Shown here in pieces: positions 1 through 12,369 of a DNA stretch of 64,000 nt. The position numbers and the translations under genes were made by a program. Source of the DNA: Henricia sp. BOLD:AAB3569 (Eukaryota > Echinodermata > Asteroidea > Spinulosida > Echinasteridae); the NCBI GenBank assembly GCA_037783545.1, contig JBBELK010000304.1, positions 62,001-126,000 of the forward strand, read 5' to 3'. The notes under the pieces were generated by a model that ran no database searches, was not told where the DNA came from, and was given only the letters and a program-made list of their open reading frames with translations. Positions within the stretch are counted from its first letter, which is position 1. Each line of letters opens with the position of its first letter.

Positions 1-25
1 CGTCATTTCCCAGCGAAAATCTGTC

Positions 26-75
26 AATTTTGCATGACAAGTGCGGAATATATACAGTTTGGAGCATGCAAAATT
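26..75. repeat. 11-bp inverted repeat flanking a TATATA box
   Basis: AATTTTGCATG at 26-36 and CATGCAAAATT at 65-75 are perfect reverse complements around a 28-nt loop that contains ATATATA. The structure recurs in nearly every monomer of both arms. Scattered copies have one arm mutated, for example CAACATTTG at about 14806, 19789, 36364 and 37183. It could extrude as a hairpin or cruciform, or act as a promoter-like dyad; neither is shown. Confidence 0.7.
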
Positions 76-159
76 TGAAGTTGGTTGGAAAATTCCTTGA
101 TTTCCAAATTTGCCGGCATTTGGGACACACTTTGACCTAATTCCCGTCACAATCTGGGG

Positions 160-166
160 TGAGTCA
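160..166 (+). promoter_or_regulatory. AP-1/TRE-like TGAGTCA site, once per monomer
   Basis: TGAGTCA matches the canonical AP-1 (TRE) heptamer and recurs in nearly every monomer of both arrays, as TGACTCA in the right arm. Sporadic copies are mutated, for example CAGTCA at about 25971 and TGACCCA at 48898, 54409 and 59919. Binding is inferred from the motif only. Confidence 0.5.
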
Positions 167-193
167 ACGGCCGTACAAATGTACACCAGCGCG

Positions 194-203
194 GCGCATG
201 CGC
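194..203. promoter_or_regulatory. NRF1-like palindrome GCGCATGCGC, indel hotspot
   Basis: A perfect 10-bp palindrome. With its flanks it matches 11 of 12 positions of the NRF1 consensus YGCGCAYGCGCR. It is present in 279-bp monomers and destroyed in 273-bp monomers by a 6-bp deletion. Other length variants also map here: a 5-bp loss at about 26837, 28215, 31250, 31798 and 33171, and an extended GCGCATGCGCATGCGC at about 23517 and 25173. Occupancy by an NRF1 homologue is inference. Confidence 0.45.
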
Positions 204-411
204 AGGGTGTCCCAACAGCCACGGTTAGGGGAATAACCACGCAGCCGAGCTCCGTTTTCCCTAAACTCTGAAATTTCTCCGTCATTTCCCAGCGAAAATC
301 TGTCAATTTTGCATGACAAGTGCGGAATATATACAGTTTGGAGCATGCAAAATTTGAAGTTGGTTGGAAAATTCCTTGATTTCCAAAATTGCCGGCATTT
401 GGGACACACTT

Positions 412-3400
412 TTACCTAATTCCCGTCACAATCTGGGGTGAGTCAACGGCCGTACAAATGTACACCAGCGCGGCGCATGCGCAGGGTGTCCCAACAGCCA
501 CGGTTAGGGGAATAACCACGCAGCCGAGCTCCGTTTTCCCTAAACTCTGAAATTTCTCCGTCATTTCCCAGCGAAAATCTGTCAATTTTGCATGACAAGT
601 GCGGAATATATACAGTTTGGAGCATGCACAATTTGAAGTTGGTTGGAAAATTCCTTGATTTCCAAATTTGCCGGCATTTGGGACACACTTTGACCTAATT
701 CCCGTCACAATCTGGGGTGAGTCAACGGCCGTACAAATGTACACCAGCGCGGCGCATGCGCAGGGTGTCCCAACAGCCACGGTTAGGGGAATAACCACGC
801 AGCCGAGCTCCGTTTTCCCTAAACTCGGAAATTTCTCCGTCATTTCCCAGCGAAAATTTGTCAATTTTGCATGACAAGTGCGGAATATATACAGTTTGGA
901 GCATGCAAAATTTGAAGTTGGTTGGAAAATTCCTTGATTTCCAAATTTGCCGGCATTTGGGACACACTTTGACCTAATTCCCGTCACAATCTGGGCTGAG
1001 TCAACGGCCGTACAAATGTACACCAGCGCGGCGCATGCGCAGGGTGTCCCAACAGCCACGGTTAGGGGAATAACCACGCAGCCGAGCTCCGTTTTCCCTA
1101 AACTCTGAAATTTCTCCGTCATTTCCCAGCGAAAATCTGTCAATTTTGCATGACAAGTGCGGAATATATACAGTTTGGAGCATGCAAAATTTGAAGTTGG
1201 TTGGAAAATTCCTTGATTTCCAAATTTGCCGGCATTTGGGACACACTTGGACCTAATTCCCGTCACAATCTGGGGTGAGTCAACGGCCGTACAAATGTAC
1301 ACCAGCGCGGCGCATGCGCAGGGTGTCCCAACAGCCACGGTTAGGGGAATAACCACGCAGCCGAGCTCCGTTTTCCCTAAACTCGGAAATTTCTCCGTCA
1401 TTTCCCAGCGAAAATTTGTCAATTTTGCATGACAAGTGCGGAATATATACAGTTTGGAGCATGCAAAATTTGAAGTTGGTTGGAAAATTCCTTGATTTCC
1501 AAATTTGCCGGCATTTGGGACACACTTTAACCTAATTCCCGTCACAATCTGGGGTGAGTCAACGGCCGTACAAATGTACACCAGCGCGGAGCATGCACAG
1601 GGTGTCCCAACAGCCACGGTTAGGGGAATAACCACGCAGCCGAGCTCCGTTTTCCCTAAACTCTGAAATTTCTCCGTCATTTCCCAGCGAAAATCTGTCA
1701 ATTTTGCATGACAAGTGCGGAATATATACAGTTTGGAGCATGCAAAATTTGAAGTTGGTTGGAAAATTCCTTGATTTCCAAATTTGCCGGCATTTGGGAC
1801 ACACTTTTACCTAATTCCCGTCACAATCTGGGGTGAGTCAACGGCCGTACAAATGTACACCAGCGCGGCGCATGCGCAGGGTGTCCCAACAGCCACGGTT
1901 AGGGGAATAACCACGCAGCCGAGCTCCGTTTTCCCTAAACTCTGAAATTTCTCCGTCATTTCCCAGCGAAAATCTGTCAATTTTGCATGACAAGTGCGGA
2001 ATATATACAGTTTGGAGCATGCAAAATTTGAAGTTGGTTGGAAAATTCCTTGATTTCCAAATTTGCCGGCATTTGGGACACACTTTGACCTAATTCCCGT
2101 CACAATCTGGGGTGAGTCAACGGCCGTACAAATGTACACCAGCGCGGCGCATGCGCAGGGTGTCCCAACAGCCACGGTTAGGGGAATAACCACGCAGCCG
2201 AGCTCCGTTTTCCCTAAACTCGGAAATTTCTCTGTCATTTCCCAGCGAAAATTTGTCAATTTTGCATGACAAGTGCGGAATATATACAGTTTGGAGCATG
2301 CAAAATTTGAAGTTGGTTGGAAAATTCCTTGATTTCCAAATTTGCCGGCATTTGGGACACACTTTGACCTAATTCCCTTCACAATCTGGGGTGAGTCAAC
2401 GGCCGTACAAATGTACACCAGCGCGGCGCATGCGCAGGGTGTCCCAACAGCCACGGTTAGGGGAATAACCACGCAGCCGAGCTCCGTTTTCCCTAAACTC
2501 TGAAATTTCTCCGTCATTTCCCAGCGAAAATCTGTCAATTTTGCATGACAAGTGCGGAATATATACAGTTTGGAGCATGCAAAATTTGAAGTTGGTTGGA
2601 AAATTCCTTGATTTCCAAATTTGCCGGCATTTGGGACACACTTTGACCTAATTCCCGTCACAATCTGGGGTGAGTCAACGGCCGTACAAATGTACACCAT
2701 CGCGGCGCATGCGCAGGGTGTCCCAACAGCCACGGTTAGGGGAATAACCACGCAGCCGAGCTCCGTTTTCCCTAAACTCGGAAATTTCTCCGTCATTTCC
2801 CAGCGAAAATTTGTCAATTTTGCATGACAAGTGCGGAATATATACAGTTTGGAGCATGCAAAATTTGAAGTTGGTTGGAAAATTCCTTGATTTCCAAATT
2901 TGCCGGCATTTGGGACACACTTTGACCTAATTCCCTTCACAATCTGGGGTGAGTCAACGGCCGTACAAATGTACACCAGCGCGGCGCATGCGCAGGGTGT
3001 CCCAACAGCCACGGTTAGGGGAATAACCACGCAGCCGAGCTCCGTTTTCCCTAAACTCTGAAATTTCTCCGTCATTTCCCAGCGAAAATCTGTCAATTTT
3101 GCATGACAAGTGCGGAATATATACAGTTTGGAGCATGCAAAATTTGAAGTTGGTTGGAAAATTCCTTGATTTCCAAATTTGCCGGCATTTGGGACACACT
3201 TTTACCTAATTCCCGTCACAATCTGGGGTGAGTCAACGGCCGTACAAATGTACACCAGCGCGGCGCATGCGCAGGGTGTCCCAACAGCCACGGTTAGGGG
3301 AATAACCACGCAGCCGAGCTCCGTTTTCCCTAAACTCTGAAATTTTTCCGTCATTTCCCAGCGAAAATCTGTCAATTTTGCATGACAAGTGCGGAATATA

Positions 3401-5990
3401 TACAGTTTGGAGCATGCAAAATTTGAAGTTGGTTGGAAAATTCCTTGATTTCCAAATTTGCCGGCATATGGGACACACTTTGACCTAATTCCCGTCACAA
3501 TCTGGGGTGAGTCAACGTCCGTACAAATGTACACCAGCGCGGCGCATGCGCAAGGTGTCCCAACAGCCACGGTTAGGGGAATAACCACGCAGCCGAGCTC
3601 CGTTTTCCCTAAACTCGGAAATTTCTCCGTCATTTCCCAGCGAAAATTTGTCAATTTTGCATGACAAGTGCGAAATATATACAGTTTGGAGCATGCAAAA
3701 TTTGAAGTTGGTTGGAAAATTCCTTGATTTCCAAATTTTCCGGCATTTGGGACACACTTTGACCTAATTCCCGTCACAATCTGGGGTGAGTCAACGGCCG
3801 TACAAATGTACACCAGCGCGGCGCATGCGCAGGGTGTCCCAACAGCCACGGTTAGGGGAATAACCACGCAGCCGAGCTCCGTTTTCCCTAAACTCTGAAA
3901 TTTCTCCGTCATTTCCCAGCGAAAATCTGTCAATTTTGCATGACAAGTGCGGAATATATACAGTTTGGAGCATGCAAAATTTGAAGTTGGTTGGAAAATT
4001 CCTTGATTTCCAAAATTGCCGGCATTTGGGACACACTTTGACCTAATTCCCGTCACAATCTGGGGTGAGTCAACGGCCGTACAAATGTACACCAGCGCGG
4101 CGCATGCGCAGGGTGTCCCAACAGCCACGGTTAGGGGAATAACCACGCAGCCGAGCTCCGTTTTCCCTAAACTCGGAAATTTCTCCGTCATTTCCCAGCG
4201 AAAATTTGTCAATTTTGCATGACAAGTGCGGAATATATACAGTTTGGAGCATGCAAAATTTGAAGTTGGTTGGAAAATTCCTTGATTTCCAAATTTGCCG
4301 GCATTTGGGACACACTTTGACCTAATTCCCTTCACAATCTGGGGTGAGTCAACGGCCGTACAAATGTACACCAGCGCGGCGCATGCGCAGGGTGTCCCAA
4401 CAGCCACGGTTAGGGGAATAACCACGCAGCCGAGCTCCGTTTTCCCTAAACTCTGAAATTTCTCCGTCATTTCCCAGCGAAAATCTGTCAATTTTGCATG
4501 ACAAGTGCGGAATATATACAGTTTGGAGCATGCAAAATTTGAAGTTGGTTGGAAAATTCCTTGATTTCCAAATTTGCCGGCATTTGGGACACACTTTTAC
4601 CTAATTCCCGTCACAATCTGGGGTGAGTCAACGGCCGTACAAATGTACACCAGCGCGGCGCATGCGCAGGGTGTCCCAACAGCCACGGTTAGGGGAATAA
4701 CCACGCAGCCGAGCTCCGTTTTCCCTAAACTCTGAAATTTTTCCGTCATTTCCCAGCGAAAATCTGTCAATTTTGCATGACAAGTGCGGAATATATACAG
4801 TTTGGAGCATGCAAAATTTGAAGTTGGTTGGAAAATTCCTTGATTTCCAAATTTGCCGGCATATGGGACACACTTTGACCTAATTCCCGTCACAATCTGG
4901 GGTGAGTCAACGTCCGTACAAATGTACACCAGCGCGGCGCATGCGCAAGGTGTCCCAACAGCCACGGTTAGGGGAATAACCACGCAGCCGAGCTCCGTTT
5001 TCCCTAAACTCGGAAATTTCTCCGTCATTTCCCAGCGAAAATTTGTCAATTTTGCATGACAAGTGCGAAATATATACAGTTTGGAGCATGCAAAATTTGA
5101 AGTTGGTTGGAAAATTCCTTGATTTCCAAATTTTCCGGCATTTGGGACACACTTTGACCTAATTCCCGTCACAATCTGGGGTGAGTCAACGGCCGTACAA
5201 ATGTACACCAGCGCGGCGCATGCGCAGGGTGTCCCAACAGCCACGGTTAGGGGAATAACCACGCAGCCGAGCTCCGTTTTCCCTAAACTCTGAAATTTCT
5301 CCGTCATTTCCCAGCGAAAATCTGTCAATTTTGCATGACAAGTGCGGAATATATACAGTTTGGAGCATGCAAAATTTGAAGTTGGTTGGAAAATTCCTTG
5401 ATTTCCAAAATTGCCGGCATTTGGGACACACTTTGACCTAATTCCCGTCACAATCTGGGGTGAGTCAACGGCCGTACAAATGTACACCAGCGCGGCGCAT
5501 GCGCAGGGTGTCCCAACAGCCACGGTTAGGGGAATAACCACGCAGCCGAGCTCCGTTTTCCCTAAACTCGGAAATTTCTCCGTCATTTCCCAGCGAAAAT
5601 TTGTCAATTTTGCATGACAAGTGCGGAATATATACAGTTTGGAGCATGCAAAATTTGAAGTTGGTTGGAAAATTCCTTGATTTCCAAATTTGCCGGCATT
5701 TGGGACACACTTTGACCTAATTCCCGTCACAATCTGGGCTGAGTCAACGGCCGTACAAATGTACACCAGCGCGGCGCATGCGCAGGGTGTCCCAACAGCC
5801 ACGGTTAGGGGAATAACCACGCAGCCGAGCTCCGTTTTCCCTAAACTCTGAAATTTCTCCGTCATTTCCCAGCGAAAATCTGTCAATTTTGCATGACAAG
5901 TGCGGAATATACAGTTTGGAGCATGCAAAATTTGAAGTTGGTTGGGAAAATTCCTTGATTTCCAAATTTGCCGGCATTTGGGACACACTT
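412..5990 (+). repeat. Pentameric higher-order repeat, 1,395-bp unit
   Basis: A G-to-T change in 'cactttgacc' recurs at 413, 1808, 3203 and 4598, exactly 1,395 bp (5 x 279) apart. Within each unit monomers follow the pattern A A B A B, where A has 'aaactctgaa' and B has 'aaactcggaa', usually with 'atttgtcaa' in place of 'atctgtcaa'. Units starting at 3202 and 4597 share private variants ('gccggcatatggg', 'caacgtccgtac', 'aaattttccggc'), so they are a very recent tandem duplication. Confidence 0.88.
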
Positions 5991-8900
5991 TGACCTAATT
6001 CCCGTCACAATCTGGGGTGAGTCAACGGCCGTACAAATGTACACCAGCGCGGCGCAGGGTGTCCCAACAGCCACGGTTAGGGGAATAACCACGCAGCCGA
6101 GCTCCGTTTTCCCTAAACTCTGAAATTTCTCCGTCATTTCCCAGCGAAAATCTGTCAATTTTGCATGACAAGTGCGGAATATATACAGTTTGGAGCATGC
6201 AAAATTTGAAGTTGGTTGGAAAATTCCTTGATTTCCAAATTTGCCGGCATTTGGGACACACTTTGACCTAATTCCCGTCACAATCTGGGGTGAGTCAACG
6301 GCCGTACAAATGTACACCAGCGCGGCGCATGCGCAGGGTGTCCCAACAGCCACGGTTAGGGGAATAACCACGCAGCCGAGCTCCGTTTTCCCTAAACTCT
6401 GAAATTTCTCCGTCATTTCCCAGCGAAAATCTGTCAATTTTGCATGACAAGTGCGGAATATATACAGTTTGGAGCATGCAAAATTTGAAGTTGGTTGGAA
6501 AATTCCTTGATTTCCAAATTTGCCGGCATTTGGGACACACTTTTACCTAATTCCCGTCACAATCTGGGGTGAGTCAACGGCCGTACAAATGTACACCAGC
6601 GCGGCGCATGCGCAGGGTGTCCCAACAGCCACGGTAAGGGGAATAACCACGCAGCCGAGCTCCGTTTTCCCTAAACTCTGAAATTTCTCCGTCATTTCCC
6701 AGCGAAAATCTGTCAATTTTGCATGACAAGTGCGGAATATATACAGTTTGGAGCATGCAAAATTTGAAGTTGGTTGGAAAATTCCTTGATTTCCAAATTT
6801 GCCGGCATTTGGGACACACTTTGACCTAATTCCCGTCACAATCTGGGGTGAGTCAACGGCCGTACAAATGTACACCAGCGCGGCGCATGCGCAGGGTGTC
6901 CCAACAGCCACGGTTAGGGGAATAACCACGCAGCCGAGCTCCGTTTTCCCTAAACTCGGAAATTTCTCCGTCATTTCCCAGCGAAAATCTGTCAATTTTG
7001 CATGACAAGTGCGGAATATATACAGTTTGGAGCATGCAAAATTTGAAGTTGGTTGGAAAATTCCTTGATTTCCAAATTTGCCGGCATTTGGGACACACTT
7101 TGACCTAATTCCCGTCACAATCTGGGGTGAGTCAACGGCCGTACAAATGTACACCAGCGCGGCGCATGCGCAGGGTGTCCCAACAGCCACGGTTAGGGGA
7201 ATAACCACGCAGCCGAGCTCCGTTTTCCCTAAACTCTGAAATTTCTCCGTCATTTCCCAGCGAAAATCTGTCAATTTTGCATGACAAGTGCGGAATATAT
7301 ACAGTTTGGAGCATGCAAAATGTGAAGTTGGTTGGAAAATTCCTTGATTTCCAAATTTGCCGGCATTTGGGACACACTTTGACCTAATTCCCGTCACAAT
7401 CTGGGGTGAGTCAACGGCCGTAGAAATGTACACCAGCGCGGCGCAGGGTGTCCCAACAGCCACGGTTAGGGGAATAACCACGCAGCCGAGCTCCGTTTTT
7501 CCTAAACTCTGAAATTTCTCCGTCATTTCCCAGCGAAAATCTGTCAATTTTGCATGACAAGTGCGGAATATATACAGTTTGGAGCATGCAAAATTTGAAG
7601 TTGGTTGGAAAATTCCTTGATTTCCAAAATTGCCGGCATTTGGGACACACTTTGACCTAATTCCCGTCACAATCTGGGGTGAGTCAACGGCCGTACAAAT
7701 GTACACCAGCGCGGCGCATGCGCAGGGTGTCCCAACAGCCACGGTTAGGGGAATAACCACGCAGCCGAGCTCCGTTTTCCCTAAACTCGGAAATTTCTCC
7801 GTCATTTCCCAGCGAAAATTTGTCAATTTTGCATGACAAGTGCGGAATATATACAGTTTGGAGCATGCAAAATTTGAAGTTGGTTGGAAAATTCCTTGAT
7901 TTCCAAATTTGCCGGCATTTGGGACACACTTTGACCTAATTCCCGTCACAATCTGGGCTGAGTCAACGGCCGTACAAATGTACACCAGCGCGGCGCATGC
8001 GCAGGGTGTCCCAACAGCCACGGTTAGGGGAATAACCACGCAGCCGAGCTCCGTTTTCCCTAAACTCTGAAATTTCTCCGTCATTTCCCAGCGAAAATCT
8101 GTCAATTTTGCATGACAAGTGCGGAATATACAGTTTGGAGCATGCAAAATTTGAAGTTGGTTGGGAAAATTCCTTGATTTCCAAATTTGCCGGCATTTGG
8201 GACACACTTTGACCTAATTCCCGTCACAATCTGGGGTGAGTCAACGGCCGTACAAATGTACACCAGCGCGGCGCAGGGTGTCCCAACAGCCACGGTTAGG
8301 GGAATAACCACGCAGCCGAGCTCCGTTTTCCCTAAACTCTGAAATTTCTCCGTCATTTCCCAGCGAAAATCTGTCAATTTTGCATGACAAGTGCGGAATA
8401 TATACAGTTTGGAGCATGCAAAATTTGAAGTTGGTTGGAAAATTCCTTGATTTCCAAATTTGCCGGCATTTGGGACACACTTTGACCTAATTCCCGTCAC
8501 AATCTGGGGTGAGTCAACGGCCGTACAAATGTACACCAGCGCGGCGCATGCGCAGGGTGTCCCAACAGCCACGGTTAGGGGAATAACCACGCAGCCGAGC
8601 TCCGTTTTCCCTAAACTCTGAAATTTCTCCGTCATTTCCCAGCGAAAATCTGTCAATTTTGCATGACAAGTGCGGAATATATACAGTTTGGAGCATGCAA
8701 AATTTGAAGTTGGTTGGAAAATTCCTTGATTTCCAAATTTGCCGGCATTTGGGACACACTTTTACCTAATTCCCGTCACAATCTGGGGTGAGTCAACGGC
8801 CGTACAAATGTACACCAGCGCGGCGCATGCGCAGGGTGTCCCAACAGCCACGGTAAGGGGAATAACCACGCAGCCGAGCTCCGTTTTCCCTAAACTCTGA

Positions 8901-11900
8901 AATTTCTCCGTCATTTCCCAGCGAAAATCTGTCAATTTTGCATGACAAGTGCGGAATATATACAGTTTGGAGCATGCAAAATTTGAAGTTGGTTGGAAAA
9001 TTCCTTGATTTCCAAATTTGCCGGCATTTGGGACACACTTTGACCTAATTCCCGTCACAATCTGGGGTGAGTCAACGGCCGTACAAATGTACACCAGCGC
9101 GGCGCATGCGCAGGGTGTCCCAACAGCCACGGTTAGGGGAATAACCACGCAGCCGAGCTCCGTTTTCCCTAAACTCGGAAATTTCTCCGTCATTTCCCAG
9201 CGAAAATCTGTCAATTTTGCATGACAAGTGCGGAATATATACAGTTTGGAGCATGCAAAATTTGAAGTTGGTTGGAAAATTCCTTGATTTCCAAATTTGC
9301 CGGCATTTGGGACACACTTTGACCTAATTCCCGTCACAATCTGGGGTGAGTCAACGGCCGTACAAATGTACACCAGCGCGGCGCATGCGCAGGGTGTCCC
9401 AACAGCCACGGTTAGGGGAATAACCACGCAGCCGAGCTCCGTTTTCCCTAAACTCTGAAATTTCTCCGTCATTTCCCAGCGAAAATCTGTCAATTTTGCA
9501 TGACAAGTGCGGAATATATACAGTTTGGAGCATGCAAAATTTGAAGTTGGTTGGAAAATTCCTTGATTTCCAAATTTGCCGGCATTTGGGACACACTTTG
9601 ACCTAATTCCCGTCACAATTTGGGGTGAGTCAACGGCCGTAGAAATGTACACCAGCGCGGCGCAGGGTGTCCCAACAGCCACGGTTAGGGGAATAACCAC
9701 GCAGCCGAGCTCCGTTTTCCCTAAACTCTGAAATTTCTCCGTCATTTCCCAGCGAAAATCTGTCAATTTTGCATGACAAGTGCGGAATATATACAGTTTG
9801 GAGCATGCAAAATTTGAAGTTGGTTGGAAAATTCCTTGATTTCCAAATTTGCCGGCATTTGGGACACACTTTGACCTAATTCCCGTCACAATCTGGGGTG
9901 AGTCAACGGCCGTACAAATGTACACCAGCGCGGCGCATGCGCAGGGTGTCCCAACAGCCACGGTTAGGGGAATAACCACGCAGCCGAGCTCCGTTTTCCC
10001 TAAACTCGGAAATTTCTCCGTCATTTCCCAGCGAAAATCTGTCAATTTTGCATGACAAGTGCGGAATATATACAGTTTGGAGCATGCAAAATTTGAAGTT
10101 GGTTGGAAAATTCCTTGATTTCCAAATTTGCCGGCATTTGGGACACACTTTGACCTAATTCCCGTCACAATCTGGGGTGAGTCAACGGCCGTACAAATGT
10201 ACACCAGCGCGGCGCATGCGCAGGGTGTCCCAACAGCCACGGTTAGGGGAATAACCACGCAGCCGAGCTCCGTTTTCCCTAAACTCTGAAATTTCTCCGT
10301 CATTTCCCAGCGAAAATCTGTCAATTTTGCATGACAAGTGCGGAATATATACAGTTTGGAGCATGCAAAATTTGAAGTTGGTTGGAAAATTCCTTGATTT
10401 CCAAATTTGCCGGCATTTGGGACACACTTTGACCTAATTCCCGTCACAATTTGGGGTGAGTCAACGGCCGTAGAAATGTACACCAGCGCGGCGCAGGGTG
10501 TCCCAACAGCCACGGTTAGGGGAATAACCACGCAGCCGAGCTCCGTTTTCCCTAAACTCTGAAATTTCTCCGTCATTTCCCAGCGAAAATCTGTCAATTT
10601 TGCATGACAAGTGCGGAATATATACAGTTTGGAGCATGCAAAATTTGAAGTTGGTTGGAAAATTCCTTGATTTCCAAATTTGCCGGCATTTGGGACACAC
10701 TTTGACCTAATTCCCGTCACAATCTGGGGTGAGTCAACGGCCGTACAAATGTACACCAGCGCGGCGCATGCGCAGGGTGTCCCAACAGCCACGGTTAGGG
10801 GAATAACCACGCAGCCGAGCTCCGTTTTCCCTAAACTCGGAAATTTCTCCGTCATTTCCCAGCGAAAATTTGTCAATTTTGCATGACAAGTGCGAAATAT
10901 ATACAGTTTGGAGCATGCAAAATTTGAAGTTGGTTGGAAAATTCCTTGATTTCCAAATTTTCCGGCATTTGGGACACACTTTGACCTAATTCCCGTCACA
11001 ATCTGGGGTGAGTCAACGGCCGTACAAATGTACACCAGCGCGGCGCATGCGCAGGGTGTCCCAACAGCCACGGTTAGGGGAATAACCACGCAGCCGAGCT
11101 CCGTTTTCCCTAAACTCTGAAATTTCTCCGTCATTTCCCAGCGAAAATCTGTCAATTTTGCATGACAAGTGCGGAATATATACAGTTTGGAGCATGCAAA
11201 ATTTGAAGTTGGTTGGAAAATTCCTTGATTTCCAAAATTGCCGGCATTTGGGACACACTTTGACCTAATTCCCGTCACAATCTGGGGTGAGTCAACGGCC
11301 GTACAAATGTACACCAGCGCGGCGCATGCGCAGGGTGTCCCAACAGCCACGGTTAGGGGAATAACCACGCAGCCGAGCTCCGTTTTCCCTAAACTCGGAA
11401 ATTTCTCCGTCATTTCCCAGCGAAAATTTGTCAATTTTGCATGACAAGTGCGGAATATATACAGTTTGGAGCATGCAAAATTTGAAGTTGGTTGGAAAAT
11501 TCCTTGATTTCCAAATTTGCCGGCATTTGGGACACACTTTGACCTAATTCCCGTCACAATCTGGGCTGAGTCAACGGCCGTACAAATGTACACCAGCGCG
11601 GCGCATGCGCAGGGTGTCCCAACAGCCACGGTTAGGGGAATAACCACGCAGCCGAGCTCCGTTTTCCCTAAACTCTGAAATTTCTCCGTCATTTCCCAGC
11701 GAAAATCTGTCAATTTTGCATGACAAGTGCGGAATATACAGTTTGGAGCATGCAAAATTTGAAGTTGGTTGGGAAAATTCCTTGATTTCCAAATTTGCCG
11801 GCATTTGGGACACACTTTGACCTAATTCCCGTCACAATCTGGGGTGAGTCAACGGCCGTACAAATGTACACCAGCGCGGCGCAGGGTGTCCCAACAGCCA

Positions 11901-12369
11901 CGGTTAGGGGAATAACCACGCAGCCGAGCTCCGTTTTCCCTAAACTCTGAAATTTCTCCGTCATTTCCCAGCGAAAATCTGTCAATTTTGCATGACAAGT
12001 GCGGAATATATACAGTTTGGAGCATGCAAAATTTGAAGTTGGTTGGAAAATTCCTTGATTTCCAAATTTGCCGGCATTTGGGACACACTTTGACCTAATT
12101 CCCGTCACAATCTGGGGTGAGTCAACGGCCGTACAAATGTACACCAGCGCGGCGCATGCGCAGGGTGTCCCAACAGCCACGGTTAGGGGAATAACCACGC
12201 AGCCGAGCTCCGTTTTCCCTAAACTCTGAAATTTCTCCGTCATTTCCCAGCGAAAATCTGTCAATTTTGCATGACAAGTGCGGAATATATACAGTTTGGA
12301 GCATGCAAAATTTGAAGTTGGTTGGAAAATTCCTTGATTTCCAAATTTGCCGGCATTTGGGACACACTT
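4597..12369 (+). repeat. Expanded HOR blocks of 1,946, 2,219 and 3,608 bp
   Basis: The TTTTACC marker recurs at about 4598, 6544, 8763 and 12371. A monomer with a 2-bp loss in the TATATA region plus an extra G ('gttgggaaaatt') closes three blocks near 5905, 8124 and 11732. A private 'acggtaagggg' recurs near 6632, 8851 and 12459, at the same 2,219 and 3,608 bp spacings. The blocks are therefore successive duplications of one parent that differ by internal monomer gain, including the first 'gtagaaatg' 273-bp monomers. Confidence 0.8.

Larger units (their letters stand above)
160..438 (+). repeat. Exemplar 279-bp satellite monomer
   Basis: One full period taken from TGAGTCA to the base before the next TGAGTCA. 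In order it holds: TGAGTCA (160-166); GTACAAATGTAC, a 5-bp dyad with 2-bp centre (173-184); GCGCATGCGC, a perfect 10-bp palindrome (194-203); GGTTA/TAACC (223-227 and 234-238); a long inverted repeat AATTTTGCATG/CATGCAAAATT around a TATATA box; and TTGGAAA/TTTCCAA. The last two are seen cleanly at 26-36/65-75 and 85-91/101-107 in the preceding monomer. Monomer boundaries are arbitrary because the array is continuous. I do not recognise the family. Confidence 0.95.
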
